Shown one piece after another: positions 28,620 through 55,611 of a DNA stretch of 57,500 nt. The stretch is from Cristatella mucedo (lineage: Eukaryota > Bryozoa > Phylactolaemata > Cristatellidae). Made by a program: the position numbers and the translations under genes. The notes beneath the pieces are model-generated. The model saw nothing but the letters and a program-made list of their open reading frames with translations. It was not told where the DNA came from and ran no database searches. Where the stretch lies: positions 3,812,501 to 3,870,000 of the forward strand of contig WPIO01000018.1 in NCBI GenBank assembly GCA_009760855.2, written 5' to 3'. Numbering within the stretch: the stretch's first letter is position 1; each line of letters starts with the position of its first letter.

Positions 28620-28905
28620 CTGATGCACACACCTGTTAATGTATCACAGATCGTCTTGCTTGCATAGCGAGCCGATATCAGTTGTTGCAAAGCTGTGCAG
28701 TTAAGCTTATCTGTCGTGAATGTAGCAATCGCTACGTCACAACACATATCTCGTACGTGCACTGGCTCACTATTTACTGGCGCATCGACTTTAAGGTCCG
28801 ACCGCTCACTTCTCGTTGGTCCCCTTATTCTCTTGTTCGGCCTAACGGGCCTAAAATACTTACTACCCAGGCTTTCCGCGTAGCGAACGCTCTTCTCAAT
28901 CACAT
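28620..28905 (+). mobile_element. Decayed LINE-B C-terminal remnant
   Basis: The plus strand encodes LLQSCAVKLICRECSNRYVT and WRIDFKVRPLTSRWSPYSLV, corresponding to LVQNSAARLVCRERRS and WIDFKVLSLNFRSLHSLA of LINE-B. Confidence 0.55.
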
Positions 28906-28909
28906 ATTG

Positions 28910-29155
28910 TAACGTAGCCTACGTAACTCCACAAGGACCAACTGGGTGCTGCGCTGGAGAGTTTGCCCTATCGCACTCAAAGCCTATACGGCTTTCGCTA
29001 CGAGGGCGGTAGCCACAAGATTTCGTCTCACGCACTAAAGAGAAAGTGAGAAGCATAGCTGAGTCGGCTAGGCAGTCGAGGAAGTGAAAAATAAAGCATG
29101 GAAGTAGCAGCTCAGGACGGTTGAAAAAGATGTGCCACAGTGAGCAGTTGGAGAA
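28910..29155 (-). mobile_element. LINE-A 3' fragment, diverged
   Basis: Plus-strand reading: GTAACTCCACAAGGACCAAC, AAAGCCTATACGGCTTTCGC, GATTTCGTCTCACGCACTAA and AGTGAGAAGCATAGCTGAGT, the antisense of LINE-A's end. Confidence 0.7.
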
Positions 29156-29159
29156 TTCA

Positions 29160-29803
29160 ATTCATTTGCATTCAAAGCTCGGAAGTCCCTAGCAACTGAC
29201 GTCACAAAATTTGTGACTCGACGATACTTGAAAGGAAACTAAAACCCACCTGCTTATCGCGGCGTCTGTTCCTTCCATATGAGTTGACTACGATCCATAT
29301 GAATTGACCTGTAAATCGTGAATGTAATCGTATTTAATCAGTCGATATGCTTCCTTTCAAGCCATATAAAGCGCCTAGAAAGGCATTTCGTTCTCAAAAT
29401 ATAAAAGATATTATAACCGTTCTTGCGTGCGACAGCCGTGGCATTGCACCTAGCAGGCAATCTAAATAATGCCTCACCACAGTGATTTGATTTAGTGGTG
29501 AATTGTTCGTAGAAATATCCATGAGATATTATATACACGTATACACCTAAAACACATATTTCCCTAAGTGCTGATAAGGTTCGTGCTCATACATATGTCC
29601 ATCTTTTTCTTTCGGGGTTAACTTCTGCCCAATGCAAAAACGGAAGTATTAAAACAGGGCTGACTGTGCTGATCACATGACTGCCAAGACCGTGGAAGTC
29701 ACATGACTCCCGACGGCTATAAACGCCAATTCTACGAGTTAAGAAAATAGTCTGGCTGGGGTATCTATGCAGAGGTTCGACAGTATACACGCGAATGCGC
29801 GCG

Positions 29804-29866
<63 letters not shown>

Positions 29867-31990
29867 ACACACACACACACACATACACACACACACATAC
29901 ACAATGTAAAAACACACATACACCAACACACATACACACACTAACGCACGTACACATATATTAACAGGTGTATGTATAACGGAGTTACTCTTCTGGTTCA
30001 GCCTGCTAACCAAGCATATTTAGTTTGCCTTTGAAGAGGCCCACCTGACCGGATATGCAATGACTACAAAGTGGTGCAAAACTATATAGCCACCTTTTTC
30101 TGTCATGAACGTGGCAACTGCACAATTGCACCTGTTCCTCGAGGATATCAATCCAGACAGAGCTGGTGATTACCAATTGAGCTGTCGCGACTACCTTTCC
30201 ATCGGCGTTTAATAAACGCACGGCTTTACAGCCTCGGCCTTAAAATTTGCACTTTAATGCTCGCACCAAAATCCAGGTGTACTGTGTCAATGTATGTGCA
30301 TGTTTGCAATTACAAATTTGGTGCCGAGCTTCAGACACTAGCTATGGTTGGCGACCGAGAGCGTATTTATTATTTTTTAATAATCATTTTATTAAAATGT
30401 TTTTCACAGACACCCAGGTGGCAGAGAACTTATCAAACGAGTGGCAGCAGCGTGATAATGCCGTACACACTGACCTGAAGCACCAGATGCAAGAACCGAA
30501 TGAAGCGTGTTTACTTGATTTAGATAGATAGGTTTGTTTTATTTCTGTGCAGTATGGGGACTCACAGATTTAAGGCAGTTTGATTCCAGTAAACCACACA
30601 CTAGCGTGTGCTACTGTAGCTTGCTATAGACAAATACAATCACTCCAAGTTCATACAATAAAGTTTGCTTTCTGTTAGTGGCGCATCAGTGGCTGTAAGG
30701 AAGATAGACCGACTATTTAGCAACACTTAAGAGGTTGGTGAATAACGCCCCTTTTAAATTTCGACAGTGGCGTTCACATATTACACTCTTCCAATACATA
30801 TTTCCTAGGCCGCTGAATCTAAGACTGGTAGCTCCTCCGGTTCCATGGGTGAGTTTTAGAGGCTAGGTTACTCCTGACATTATAATACACCTAGCCAAGC
30901 AAAGATTGCAAGTATTCTACACACGAGCGTCTAATGACTACTGCAATCTCAAATATTATGCATCAGGCGGCACGACGAACTCATAAAAATGTAAAGCCTG
31001 AAACTTTCCATCTGAGCAAAGGTTCTACGGTTGATGCAGATCAGCCATGGAACGATGCACATTCTTGGCCAACGATTGTGGCCCGAAGGTCACAAGTTAT
31101 GGATACATGAGAAAACTCGGGCATCTACATCCAGTGAAACCCCGTGGTTGTTGCAGATGGCAGTTTCAATGTTGTGTGAGTTCTTAACTGCACTCTGCAA
31201 GTGACAACAGCACCTACGCCCTCATTCGAATCAAAAGACAGCTCTAGCCGATGATCACCGTCTAGGTGATCGCAGGATTAGAAAGAACAACGAATGGCAA
31301 TTGTAAATCCCACGTATGCTGTGAGCCTTGCTGCTAGACTTAATTCTTTGGATATACAAGGATCAATAAGAAGTGAGTGCCAGACTGGGAAAGCTTGCTA
31401 ACGATTTTGTTCAGCAGGCGCCTATGCAAATATGGCCTTCAAGGGTGCAATCAGGTGACACACTTGGATTGCTGTATCGATGAGTGAAAACAGCCAAACC
31501 AAGTGACACTAAACAACAGTACCTTTTAATATGGGAAATGGAGCTGACCTCATGCCCAGATGTGAGTGGAGCACAAGCTTGCAAGTGTAGGCGTCCTTTC
31601 AACAGTTTAATCATTACTAAAGTGGTTTCCATTGACAATAGGAATGGGTGTTCTTCAGCAATTTACGTATGTAAAACTCGCTCAGGTGTTTCCATAGATT
31701 TTAATGCAAATCTCGAACAGGGCTTATAACGAGTCCTGGTATTGGAACTGACAGAACATTCAGCGTGACCTAAACACTAGGGCGTAGGGACCCCCCCGTC
31801 CGGCAGTTCCAAGAACAGCTCCCGAAACAGCACATAGTGGTAGAGGCCCACAAACGACAGTGCAGGCAACAACTGCTGACAAAACTCCAGATGTCAATTT
31901 GCCAACGGCAAATGTGTGCAACGAGAGTGTTCTCCTTTTCGCATTCGAGTCGACAAGTTTAATGTCCATGTCCACCGGAGGTACAGCTGC
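29160..31990. other. Interval between the VCP-side LINEs and the SGT stop; includes SGT 3' UTR
   Basis: Apart from the CA array, I see no gene or clear transposon. The right part must contain the SGT 3' UTR, but no single poly(A) signal stands out. Confidence 0.4.
29805..29904. repeat. (CA)n microsatellite
   Basis: About 100 bp of CA units with a few ATAC interruptions; CA-rich sequence continues to about 29950. Confidence 0.95.
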
Positions 31991-46796
<14,806 letters not shown>

Positions 46797-46812
46797 TCTT
46801 CGCGATAGCTGT
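46797..46812 (-). other. 5' UTR part of SGT coding exon 1
   Basis: A CTATTTTTGCAG acceptor ends at 46813 on the minus strand, and 16 bp of untranslated sequence precede the ATG. This implies an upstream non-coding exon that I could not locate. Confidence 0.5.
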
Positions 46813-46942
46813 CTGCAAAAATAGCAGTGAAATAGGCCATACATGCAGCTAAGTCTACGCGGGCCGATTGCCAGCAGTACGCTTTTAATGTCTGCCAACA
46901 GGGATCCAGCATCAGTCACCAACTGGAGATGGCTGCATCTGA

Positions 46943-47415
46943 TCAATAACAATAATAATAATACACATTGATAAAGCGCCCTCAGAGAACTCAATCTCTT
47001 TCTAGGCGCTTTACATTTGCTGCAAAGGAAACGCGATCGAAAGGTGAGTGGTATCATGCTTCATAAAAAATATGAATAACATAGTTAGGATAACATGCAC
47101 AGGGTCAGCATGCAAGTGTGGTTAGTGACAGCATGCAACAGTGTCAGCGAGCATAAGCACATAAAGGACGAATCACAGGGACCCACTAAATGCTGTCATA
47201 AACAGGTGCGTTTTTAATTTCTTTTTAAATGTGGTCAATTAAGGGGATGTCGTGACGCAAGTCGGGAGTTAGTTGCAGGCTTTGGAAGCATAACGAACTA
47301 AAGGCACGGTCTCCAAAGGATTTGAGTTTTGTACGAGGTATAGGTAAGCAGTTTGATTCCGAAAAGCGGGTGGTAAGATGCTTAGCCTGGTGGGGCAGTA
47401 GATTTGATAGTTATC
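46943..47415 (-). mobile_element. LINE-B 3' copy, minus strand, left arm of inverted pair
   Basis: The AATAAT tail is at 46947-46962; next come ATAAAGCGCCCTCAGAGAAC and the long LINE-B 3' UTR on the plus strand, up to GCCTGGTGGGGCAGTAGATT. Confidence 0.85.
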
Positions 47416-47504
47416 AAAGGATGTGGGCTTTCAACTATAATCATATGGCAAAGGAGCTAGACGACAATGCATCCCCAACTAGATTAAGAGAAATTAAAAA
47501 CACC

Positions 47505-47770
47505 TGTTTATGACAGCATTTAGTGGGTCCCTGTGATTCGTCTTTTACGTGCTTATGAGTGCTGACACTGTTGCATACTGCCACTAATCACACTTGCATG
47601 CTGACCCTGTGCATGTCATCCCTAACCATGCTATTAATGTTGTTTATCAAGCATGATACCACTCACCATTCGATCATGTTTCCTTTGCAGCAAATGTAAA
47701 GAGCCTAGAAAGAGATTGAGTTCTCTGAGGGCACTTTATCAATGTGTATTATTATTATTGTTATTAATAG
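47505..47770 (+). mobile_element. LINE-B 3' copy, plus strand, right arm of inverted pair
   Basis: ACAGCATTTAGTGGGTCCCT, CATGCTGACCCTGTGCATGT, GAGTTCTCTGAGGGCACTTT and TATTATTATTGTTATTAATAG are the sense counterpart of 46943-47215. Confidence 0.85.
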
Positions 47771-47907
47771 ATCGCTCACAGCATGTGGGCTAATTTTTGC
47801 CAAGTGGCGAAAGCGATCTGGTCGCATGAATGGGAGGACGACCGACAGCGAGTCCCCTCCCTGCTCGCCCTGGGTAGCTATCGAGTGGGCCCTGCGAGCG
47901 GCCGCAA

Positions 47908-48500
47908 TAATGTAATGTATCTCCGTCTGTAACTCCACAGAGTCATAAAGACCATGTGGGTGTTACGCAGGAGAGTTTTGTATAGCTCACTCACAGCCTA
48001 AGCGGCTTTCGGTACGCATTCGGTACCCAACAGACTTCGTCTCACGCAACAAAGAGAAAGTGGGAAGCATAGTAGAGTTAGGAGAGCAGTTGAGGTAGTG
48101 AGTAGCATAGAAGTAGCAGTTCAGGACCGCTGAAAAAGATGTGCCATAGTCGGCAGTTGGAGAGTAGATGTCGTTGCGTAAGAATTGTGGAAGCGAGTTC
48201 CACAGTCTAGGACCTGCAGAGCTCAAGCTTCTGTCGCCAACTGTCTTTAAGCGGAGGAATGGGACAGCGAATTTATTGTCCACACAGGACCCGAGGGCAC
48301 GAACAGGCTGAAGCTGATGCAGCAGTTCAGCTAGGTACGAAGGAGCCAAGCCGTGGCGGGCCTTGTGGGTCAGCGTAAGAACTTTGCTCTGTATCCTTTG
48401 CTCAACCGGCAACCATCCCAGCTCTTTCAGCAGAGGTGACACGTGCTCAAACCGCTGGGACTTGAAGACCAGCCTTGCAGCCATATTCATAGTCCGCCTT
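47908..48500 (-). mobile_element. LINE-A 3' copy with open C-terminal frame
   Basis: TAATGTAATGTATCTCCGTC marks the 3' end. The minus-strand frame 48535-47987 encodes MAARLVFKSQRFEHVSPLLK, ARHGLAPSYLAELLHQLQPV and GPRLWNSLPQFLRNDIYSPT through RMRTESRLGCE. 5' truncated, but little decayed. Confidence 0.88.
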
Positions 48501-48509
48501 ATATATAAA

Positions 48510-50350
48510 TAATAAATACTCTTGCTATTCAACACCGAGGCGGAGAAAATGCTTCACCCACTTAAGAGGCAGGGTGCAAGAGTCCGAGATAATCCAGAAG
48601 CTACGCGTTTCCCTTGTGACTCTAGAACGGGCTCATCAGCGACCGCTGGCGAGGGGGAACCTAGCGAGCTCACAAGCTTGAGAAAACAGTCGCCGAGCAG
48701 AGGAGTTTGACGCTGGGCGTCGCCGACAGCCGCGAAATCAAGAGGAAAAAACCCAAGCGGCTTACAAGTGCGACGCCGGTAAAAGCAGAGGGTTTAAAAC
48801 GCCTGCATTACTTACACAAATGTAGCGGAAGCACCCACGGGACCTGCAGGCACGGATATATGAGACCCGCTGTCTACGTTTGAGCAAAATACCTTGACCC
48901 TTCACCAAGTATATGTATTCGATCGTAAATTAATAATCTTTCAGATAATTTTATAAAAACGAAAATCATTATCTCAGACTACGCTCTTGCCTCGCGGTGA
49001 CAGCCAGTCGAGAGGTTACCATGGATGGCTTCCCGTGCGCGACCTTGCTGCATCTTCCAACAGTGGGGACCTACTGGTTCAGGGTTGGAGCTCACACGCC
49101 GCGAAATCGAGGCAACTGCTTTGACCAACGCCAGATTCATCCTCAGAGGTACCGCCGCGTCTTACCGAAATGCTTTTCTCTGTGCACATAAGCATTGCTA
49201 TGCCTTTCTTTTTATATAGCGCATCACCGCCTGTTCACAAGTTTTAAGCTGGCCAATATACTCGGCGGAACGATTTCTTGACACGCAGCTACCATCTAGC
49301 AAGAATGCGACTGCGTAAGATTAGCTCTAAGAATATGCGTTTACCTTACAAAGAGCGCATACTAGACTCGTATTTGGCAAAACTCCAGTTCCAGTCGGTA
49401 GATACCGTCGACGAGTGAATTAATTGTCAAGTCCAGAGCTATTTTTCTGCATTGCCGTCATCTCAGCGGTCGTAGCGACAACCCATGTTCACAGTTACTT
49501 GCAGATAATTTTTTCGCCTGTAATGCCTCTTAATTTCCCGTATTTGTGATCGATATGCTGAAAATTTAGCCAGTTTTGCTTGAATCACTTCTCCCCCAAG
49601 CAGCTGCGTTTAGTATCTGAATTTAATCGTCGTTAATGAACGTGTGATAATGGTGTGTAGAATTCTTCTCAGTCCTAATGTCTCGTTTAACCAGCTTCGA
49701 TAACCAATGGTGGCTTGGTTCGGCAAAATGCTCGACGCATGTGACAGCGTTAAGCACGATTTATCGATGCAAGTCCATATCCCGATGGCGAAGTGGGGCT
49801 GGGAGTATATGTTGAATTTGACGGATGACCCCGAGAATGGCTCAGCGGGGGGGGGGCAATTTTCGCTAAAAAAAAGATAACGAGTTGTCTGAGCAACATG
49901 CTTATCTTAGTCAGCGATTAAACCTAGCCAAAAAAACTTGAGTGGTGATCTTCGGCGAGTTTTCACCGAGTAGTGGACATTGTTAATCGGGAAGGGGGCC
50001 ACATCCTGCTAGCTGGGATGCTTCTACCTACCGTTCTGCGGTTGTCACGCTGTGCTGTATGAATAGCTGGAGCTGGGAGCTGTTGATCACCCAGATAAGG
50101 CAGGCAGAGCGTACTGCCGAGAGCTGCTGTTGCTCTCACCAAGCGCACTACTTTCAAAGTAATTTTAGCTGATTACTTCCTTCCCTTAGGTCCGGGTCAG
50201 CATATTAGCCCCCCCCCTATTAGTTTACTTGTACATGGCAATGATTTCTGAACCATTGGCTGCTGTACCGCTGTTGGTGTTTATTTGCCGGCGTATTTCA
50301 TGGCTGCAACGCGATCCAAGATCAATTTATGGCTTGGAGGATGGACTTGA
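48510..50350. other. Intergenic, nothing recognised
   Basis: Unique-looking sequence with a G run near 49846 and a C run near 50211. A non-coding first SGT exon could be here, but I cannot place it. Confidence 0.35.
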
Positions 50351-50359
50351 GAAGATTAA

Positions 50360-50440
50360 TATTAATAGTAATAATACTATTTATATAGCACCCAAGGAGA
50401 ACTAAATCTCTTTTAGGCACTTTACAAATGGTGGAAAATA
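50360..50440 (-). mobile_element. LINE-B/SINE 3' tail fragment
   Basis: TAATAGTAATAATACTATTT, AAGGAGAACTAAATCTCTTT and TAGGCACTTTACAAATGGTG. Confidence 0.65.
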
Positions 50441-50954
50441 TTATTCAGGATCTAAGCATCATTCTAGAGGTGATATTTGGCAGTCTTACAGAGTGCATCC
50501 TCGATTAAAAAAATTATATTTGTGACACAGGGCCCTTAGGGTAGCATGACTTCTCATTTTGTTTTGGAAAAGCACAGACATACTGTGCCAAAAGACAGGC
50601 AAGGTCTGTTTTCATGTGAGGTACTCATATGCTTAGGACAGAATGCCAATAGCTAAAAAAGACCATTACTAGTACTTCATCTCTAGTATATGCCAGGCCT
50701 TGAAGATTATCAGCAGTCTTGCTTGCTCTTGTGATTTTGTAATATCGTAGAAATGATTTGACACAGATAGAGATCTAGTGGGCCGAGCCTTTCTGCTTTG
50801 GCAAAGAGAGAGGCGCGAGCTCGAGGGGATTTCGGTTGGCGTCACCAGGCGATGCTAAGAAAAAGAGCGCATGCGAGCAGAAAAAGAGGAGGCAGCACAC
50901 CGTATTTAACACTAGTGCACGAATGTGCTTACCCTGTGGCTGCCTACCCTTGAA

Positions 50955-51035
50955 CTCGGTGAAGTGCCTAGAAAGAGATTCAGTTCTCTGAGGGCTCTAT
51001 ACAAATGTATTATTATTATTATTATTATTACTGAA
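50955..51035 (+). mobile_element. LINE-B/SINE 3' tail fragment
   Basis: GTGAAGTGCCTAGAAAGAGA, TTCAGTTCTCTGAGGGCTCT and ATT repeats. Confidence 0.68.
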
Positions 51036-51934
51036 TTGGCAGTCATATCTAACTAGAGATTCGGAGCAACAATGGCTTCTGGTTCAGGTCGTGTAGCATC
51101 ACGGGACAGCAGTCTGGTGCCCACTACAATTAGAATGTTCACTGCAGCTCGCCGATAAGAGAAATCCTGCTCCTCAAATTTTTTAAAGAGTTGCTCAAAA
51201 TAACCTACACCTCCCCATCAGAGCTTGTGCAAGTGGGAGGCAAGTTTGATGCCTCATTTAGGTATGAACATACCTCTGGTAGAGACAATTGAATGTTTGT
51301 TAGGTTAGCATGTCGCATGAGGATTTAAATAAGCCGTTTGTATTTATTTTTCTTATCGTATTTTCCAGAAAATAAGACTTAAATTAATTTTGTTCTAAAA
51401 GATGCATTAGGGCTTACTTTTAGGAAATGGCTTATTTTGTATGAACACCAATCTACATTTATTCATGTACAAAACTCTACATTTATTTAAATGCAGTCAT
51501 CTTCTTCTGGAACATCGTCGTAAATGTCCAAACCCCGAATTCCGGCCTGAATTTCTTGCGAATCAATCATGTAAAGCCCTTGGCCCCAATCTCTCATGCC
51601 CAGTAACCGAGCTCTCCTTAATTTAGTGATCACTGTTGTCCGTGTGGCCTGCTCGTTGTGCATTTACAGCACAAGTCTCAGTGATTTTATCCCACGAATT
51701 CTTCACCCAAGACTGTATGGCACTCGAGGGAGTGCCATACAGATGTGCTTTGAGATCTTACTACCCTGTGCACGAACCAGTGCATGTTTCTACCTGGGCG
51801 TTCCGCTAACAAGCTACCTGAGCACTGTCACATGTGCTCATGTAAGTCTGTCTATGCTTGATGCTTGGATGCTTTTGCATGCTAGCCTGGGCTATATATA
51901 GACCTTGCTTGTTATTAACCCTTGGTTATCGCTT

Positions 51935-51996
51935 CTCTTGCAGCGAGTTGGAATGCATCTGAATAGAGGTTCAGTTCTCTCAGGGTGCTATACAAG

Positions 51997-52028
<32 letters not shown>
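51935..52028 (+). mobile_element. LINE-B/SINE 3' tail fragment
   Basis: GAATGCATCTGAATAGAGGT, TCAGTTCTCTCAGGGTGCTA and ATT repeats. The CTGAATAGAGG form resembles SINE family b. Confidence 0.68.
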
Positions 52029-52034
52029 GTAAAG

Positions 52035-53850
52035 GTGCTTCATTGATGCTGTCAACTGGCTGCAGTCTCGATGCGATGCATCTTCTCATAAGAAATTTGC
52101 CTTTCGAATTACCAGCGCTGGCCTAGCCGACAGTCTAATCAAGATCAATTCAAAGACACACATCAGTAAGATAACTAACCACTTTTTTTTTACCCCCCTC
52201 TACAAGTTCAGTTTGCTGGTTACCAATCCTCGATCCAACAGGCTCAATCCAACAGGCACGAGCTGTCTTGTTGGCCTCCCAGGGTTTGCCTTCGGGAGAG
52301 GTGGGCTGTTTAGTTGCTCAGCCTCTGGCAATAGAAAAAGCCACACCCCTTGCGTGCTCCATTTCCCTCGTCATAGCCGATCGACTCTTTGAGGCGACCT
52401 CTGTTCCCACGGCTCAGCTAACAAGACGAGTGGGTAGCAGGAGCTTGTATCATGCACCAGGCTAGGTGTACTCTTGCCGGGTCACATGTTTGTCGTTTCG
52501 ACCGGCGAAGATGTAGCGACCAAGTGGCCTGCTGACCAGCATAATGTTGACCCGGCCCAGCTGCAGCTTAGGAGACACTAGCCGAGGATGCTGTGACGTT
52601 CTCGCTGGAAGCTTCGATGGCTAGTTTAACACTTCTGAAAATTTGCATCGAATGCCTGAATTGGCTGCACTTCGAGGCCACATTGAGATGTGTGGCAACC
52701 TCCTTCGAACGCCTGGTCCATCCTGCCCTCTCGGTAGCAGAGGCTGTGCAGTAGCTGAGCCCCAGCTAGAGCTCTCGGTAGCAGAGGCTGTGCAGTAGCT
52801 GAGCCCCAGCTAGAGCTGTCTGATAAGTCCTTGCTCTTGACAGTATCGGCTGGCCATATTTGCATATCAAAACTTTGTTGTCGATGCCTTAGCAGCTGGT
52901 CAGAGAAGGCCACACCGACTTGTTAGCATCTGCGTTTGCACTGCCGGATGCAGAAACAGCAGCCAAGCTTGAGGGCCCGCCGAGGGAGAAATTGACGTTA
53001 CCTGGCCCATGTCCAACGGTCCGACTGGTTGGCAGCTGGGTGTGGTCGCTGCCTTTGTTTGCCTAGTGATTACCTTGACAATGGATGGCAACGCCCTAGC
53101 GCCTGCCGGGAAAGCCAGATGGAATCGGAAAGGGTAAATGGCCTGGCTTCGAGGCAGGCAATTGGCTCCTCTCAGGGGCACGGCAATTCGCCCAGCCAAT
53201 CGTACATGGTGCCAGCAGGCACGAATAACCCAAGTCGGATTGGTTCGATGCAGTGCTTGCATGTAAATCAGTCGGCCGTGGCCATTAGGCAGGAGGAGCC
53301 GATCCGGCCGGTCTTGTGCTGCTTCGGCCGCCTGCTGTCATTGGTGAGCTTGACACTCAGCCTCCACCCCCCCCCCCTGCCGTCGGGCAAGCTGCCGGGC
53401 CAGGCGATCGCCAGGCCTCTGGGCTAGACTCTCTTCTCTGCAAGCCGTTGCTCAGACAGCCGATCGGACACGTTGGCTTGCTTGCATGGCAGTGATGGAT
53501 GTTTGGGTGACGATCAGCTTTCGATCGTTGGAGACCGGTTGTAGATGCTCACTTTCTTCCATCGCTGGGGTACACAGAGAGGGAGGAGGGTGGCTGACTA
53601 AACACTGTTGGCATGTAGATGCTTGTGGCTGCTGTGTTCGTTCATTGACAACCAACCGCAGCCGTACACCTTGCAGCAGAGACGCCGTGGCAAGACGCCC
53701 AGACGCTCGAAGTCACATCATCCTGCTCAGCTCGAAAGGGACTTCTGGACTTCAGCCTGCCGCTGCGCTAGAGCGCCCGCCGGCTGCCCGACGACACCGG
53801 CGCCGGCACTGTTCACCCAGGCGGCAGCTGGCCGTTCATCATCCGCCTTT
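52035..53850. other. Upstream flank of the PAPS-transporter exon
   Basis: Contains the 44-bp duplication and a C run (about 53369). Long frames in 53030-53430 and 53490-54145 show no known domain; the latter are shadows of the transporter exon. Confidence 0.4.
52728..52815. repeat. Perfect 44-bp tandem duplication
   Basis: Units 52728-52771 and 52772-52815 (CTCTCGGTAGCAG...CCCCAGCTAGAG) are identical, so the duplication is recent. A minus-strand open frame spans it, but 44 is not a multiple of 3. Confidence 0.95.
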
Positions 53851-53855
53851 GCGAC

Positions 53856-54096
53856 ATGCACGCAAGCGGGCTGCCGATGGCTGCTGCTGCTGCTGCGGCG
53901 GCCGTCCTGCAGGCGTCCGTCGTACGAGCCAGCCCGGCAGACGCAGTGGCGGCAGCGGCTGCTGTCGCAGCAGAGTCGTACCGAGAGAGCTGGCTCGTGA
54001 GCTTGCTGCTCAACGTCTGCGGCTACGGATCGGTCATCCTGCCTGGATACCTGATTGTGAGGCACCTGAAGAGGACTCGGAAAGCCGACGGCTTAG
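53856..54096 (+). CDS. SLC35B2: PAPS transporter (SLC35B2/PAPST1/slalom family), first coding exon only
   Basis: The open frame starts MHASGLPMAAAAAAAAVLQ, an alanine-rich signal-like leader. It continues with SWLVSLLLNVCGYGSVILPG and then YLIVRHLKRTRKADGLG. This matches the start of SLC35B2 in layout and motif (ESW, then VNxxGY, then PGYLxxxxxRR). The family carries 3'-phosphoadenosine 5'-phosphosulfate into the Golgi lumen for sulfation. The exon ends GGCTTAG followed by a GTGGGT donor, in codon phase 1. The exon is GC-rich with GCT/GCG repeats. A second in-frame ATG at 53877 is an alternative start. I found no later exon before the window ends, so the gene is partial here. Assignment rests on about 45 residues recalled from the family, without an alignment. 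Confidence 0.62.
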
Positions 54097-54429
54097 GTGG
54101 GTTGCTGGCGTGATCGAGGCCTGTGCGTACGGCGCAGAGCAGTGAAGAAGGCAGCCGCGACGGCCACCTTACACGACGGCCACCCTGCCATGCTGCTTTC
54201 GAGCGAGTGGTCGCCTGCTGCGAGATGAGGCGTATAGCAGTGCAGTCTCGAGCACGTGGCAATCGTCGTGGCATTTCTCGCTGGGCCTGTGGACTGCTGT
54301 GAGCGCGCAAGCACGCACACCCTAGAAGCCCTGCAGCTATGCTGACACTGCTGTACTGCAGCTGTGCTCAAGGAGGTCAAAGCCTGAACTCTCTGAGCAC
54401 CCTGCTGGTCTGCTCTCGGCACAAGCTCG

Positions 54430-54755
54430 TAATGTAATGTATCTCTGTCTATAACCACACAGACCACACAGACTTAGTTGATGTTACGCGCCCGAGTTTT
54501 CTGCAGTGCGCTCCTAAAGCTTGATATGGCGCACCGTTAGTCTGAGAGGTCTTTGGTGCGCACGGTAGCCAGCAGACTCCATAGCATGCACCGAAGAGAA
54601 AGTGAGGAGCACAGAGAAGGGCAGTCGAGGAACTGAGCAGCATGGAAGCAGCAGCTCAAGATGGCTGTAAAGTATGCGCCTCAGTCGGCATCGGAGAATA
54701 GACGTCGTTGCGTAAGAATCGTGGAAGCGAGTTCTGTAGTCTAGGACCTGCAGAG
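54430..54755 (-). mobile_element. LINE-A 3' fragment downstream of the PAPS-transporter exon
   Basis: TAATGTAATGTATCTCTGTC followed by the diverged antisense LINE-A end up to GTAGTCTAGGACCTGCAGAG. If the transporter gene continues to the right, this is in its first intron. Confidence 0.75.
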
Positions 54756-54971
54756 CCGTTAGACGACGTTAGATGTCGTCGAGCTCTGCAGCAGCTCTGC
54801 TCCATCCGACCCTGGCCTACATGAGCGCTGCTGCTGCTGCGCTTTGTTGGCAGAGCTGCTTGCCGGTGGCTTACGGTGCACCTCTGCCATTTTTGCATCG
54901 GGGGGGGGGGGATTTCTAGTTGTATCGTTTGGCGGCGCAGCACTCGGTGTCACCGCTTCAAAACCCCGAGA

Positions 54972-55360
54972 TCACTGGCACGAGTCCTTCGGCTGTACGA
55001 TCACGTGCACCCCCTTACTGTCGACTGACCCCGAGTGAACAGCATTGCCACCACGGTGCTCGAGGCGAGCCAGCATTATGAACCAGTGTCCAGCTCTGGT
55101 CACCAGGCTCGGCACCTTGCCAGCCGGTGCTGTGCACTCTAGCTCGCATGTCAGAGCTGCGGTGGTACTACAATGCATACTTTCCCATCCGGTTGCATAC
55201 TGCAAGAGTGCACTGCTTTCCCATCGGCCTGCATTGGCCAGCTCGTGCACTCTTTGCATTTCTTCTAGATATCGGCTGCATTGCAGCAAGTCTGCCCATG
55301 CTCTGCACTCGCCAGTGGCTGCAGCATGCTTTGTGTGATGTAGTGTGAAGCTGGGTAAGA
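54972..55360 (-). CDS. Candidate third exon or long spurious minus-strand ORF
   Basis: A minus-strand frame follows a CATGCTGCAG acceptor and includes AWADLLQCSRYLEEMQRVHE and later TRAGHWFIMLARLEHRGGN. It could continue the two candidate exons upstream, but its CAG-rich composition can also produce long chance frames. I recognise no domain. Confidence 0.22.
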
Positions 55361-55611
55361 GTGTGAAGTGAGACAGGCTTTTCTTGCACTTTTGACAGCC
55401 CCACGGCACTCATCTGTCCCCAGGCTGTGTTGTCGAGCGACAAGGCCGAAGCTGGCTGCCGTCCAACAGCTTTATCATCGCAGAAACTGGCCTTGCTTCA
55501 GTCAGCACTCTAGCCTGGCAAGCCACTGCAGAAGGCTTCAAATATCTCCTAGCTCCCTGCCTAACCTTGGCACGGTGTTTGCTAAACCGATCGTGATCGT
55601 TGTTCGCAGGC

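Noticed and set aside
47987-48535. Long minus-strand ORF as a host gene (likewise 6910-7443, 41580-41978, 15478-14987, 17004-17531)
   Set aside because: These are LINE C-terminal or RT fragments, each found in several copies.
53486-54145. 219-codon plus-strand ORF overlapping the transporter exon
   Set aside because: An Arg/Cys-rich shadow frame of a GC-rich exon; the 53856 frame has the family motifs.
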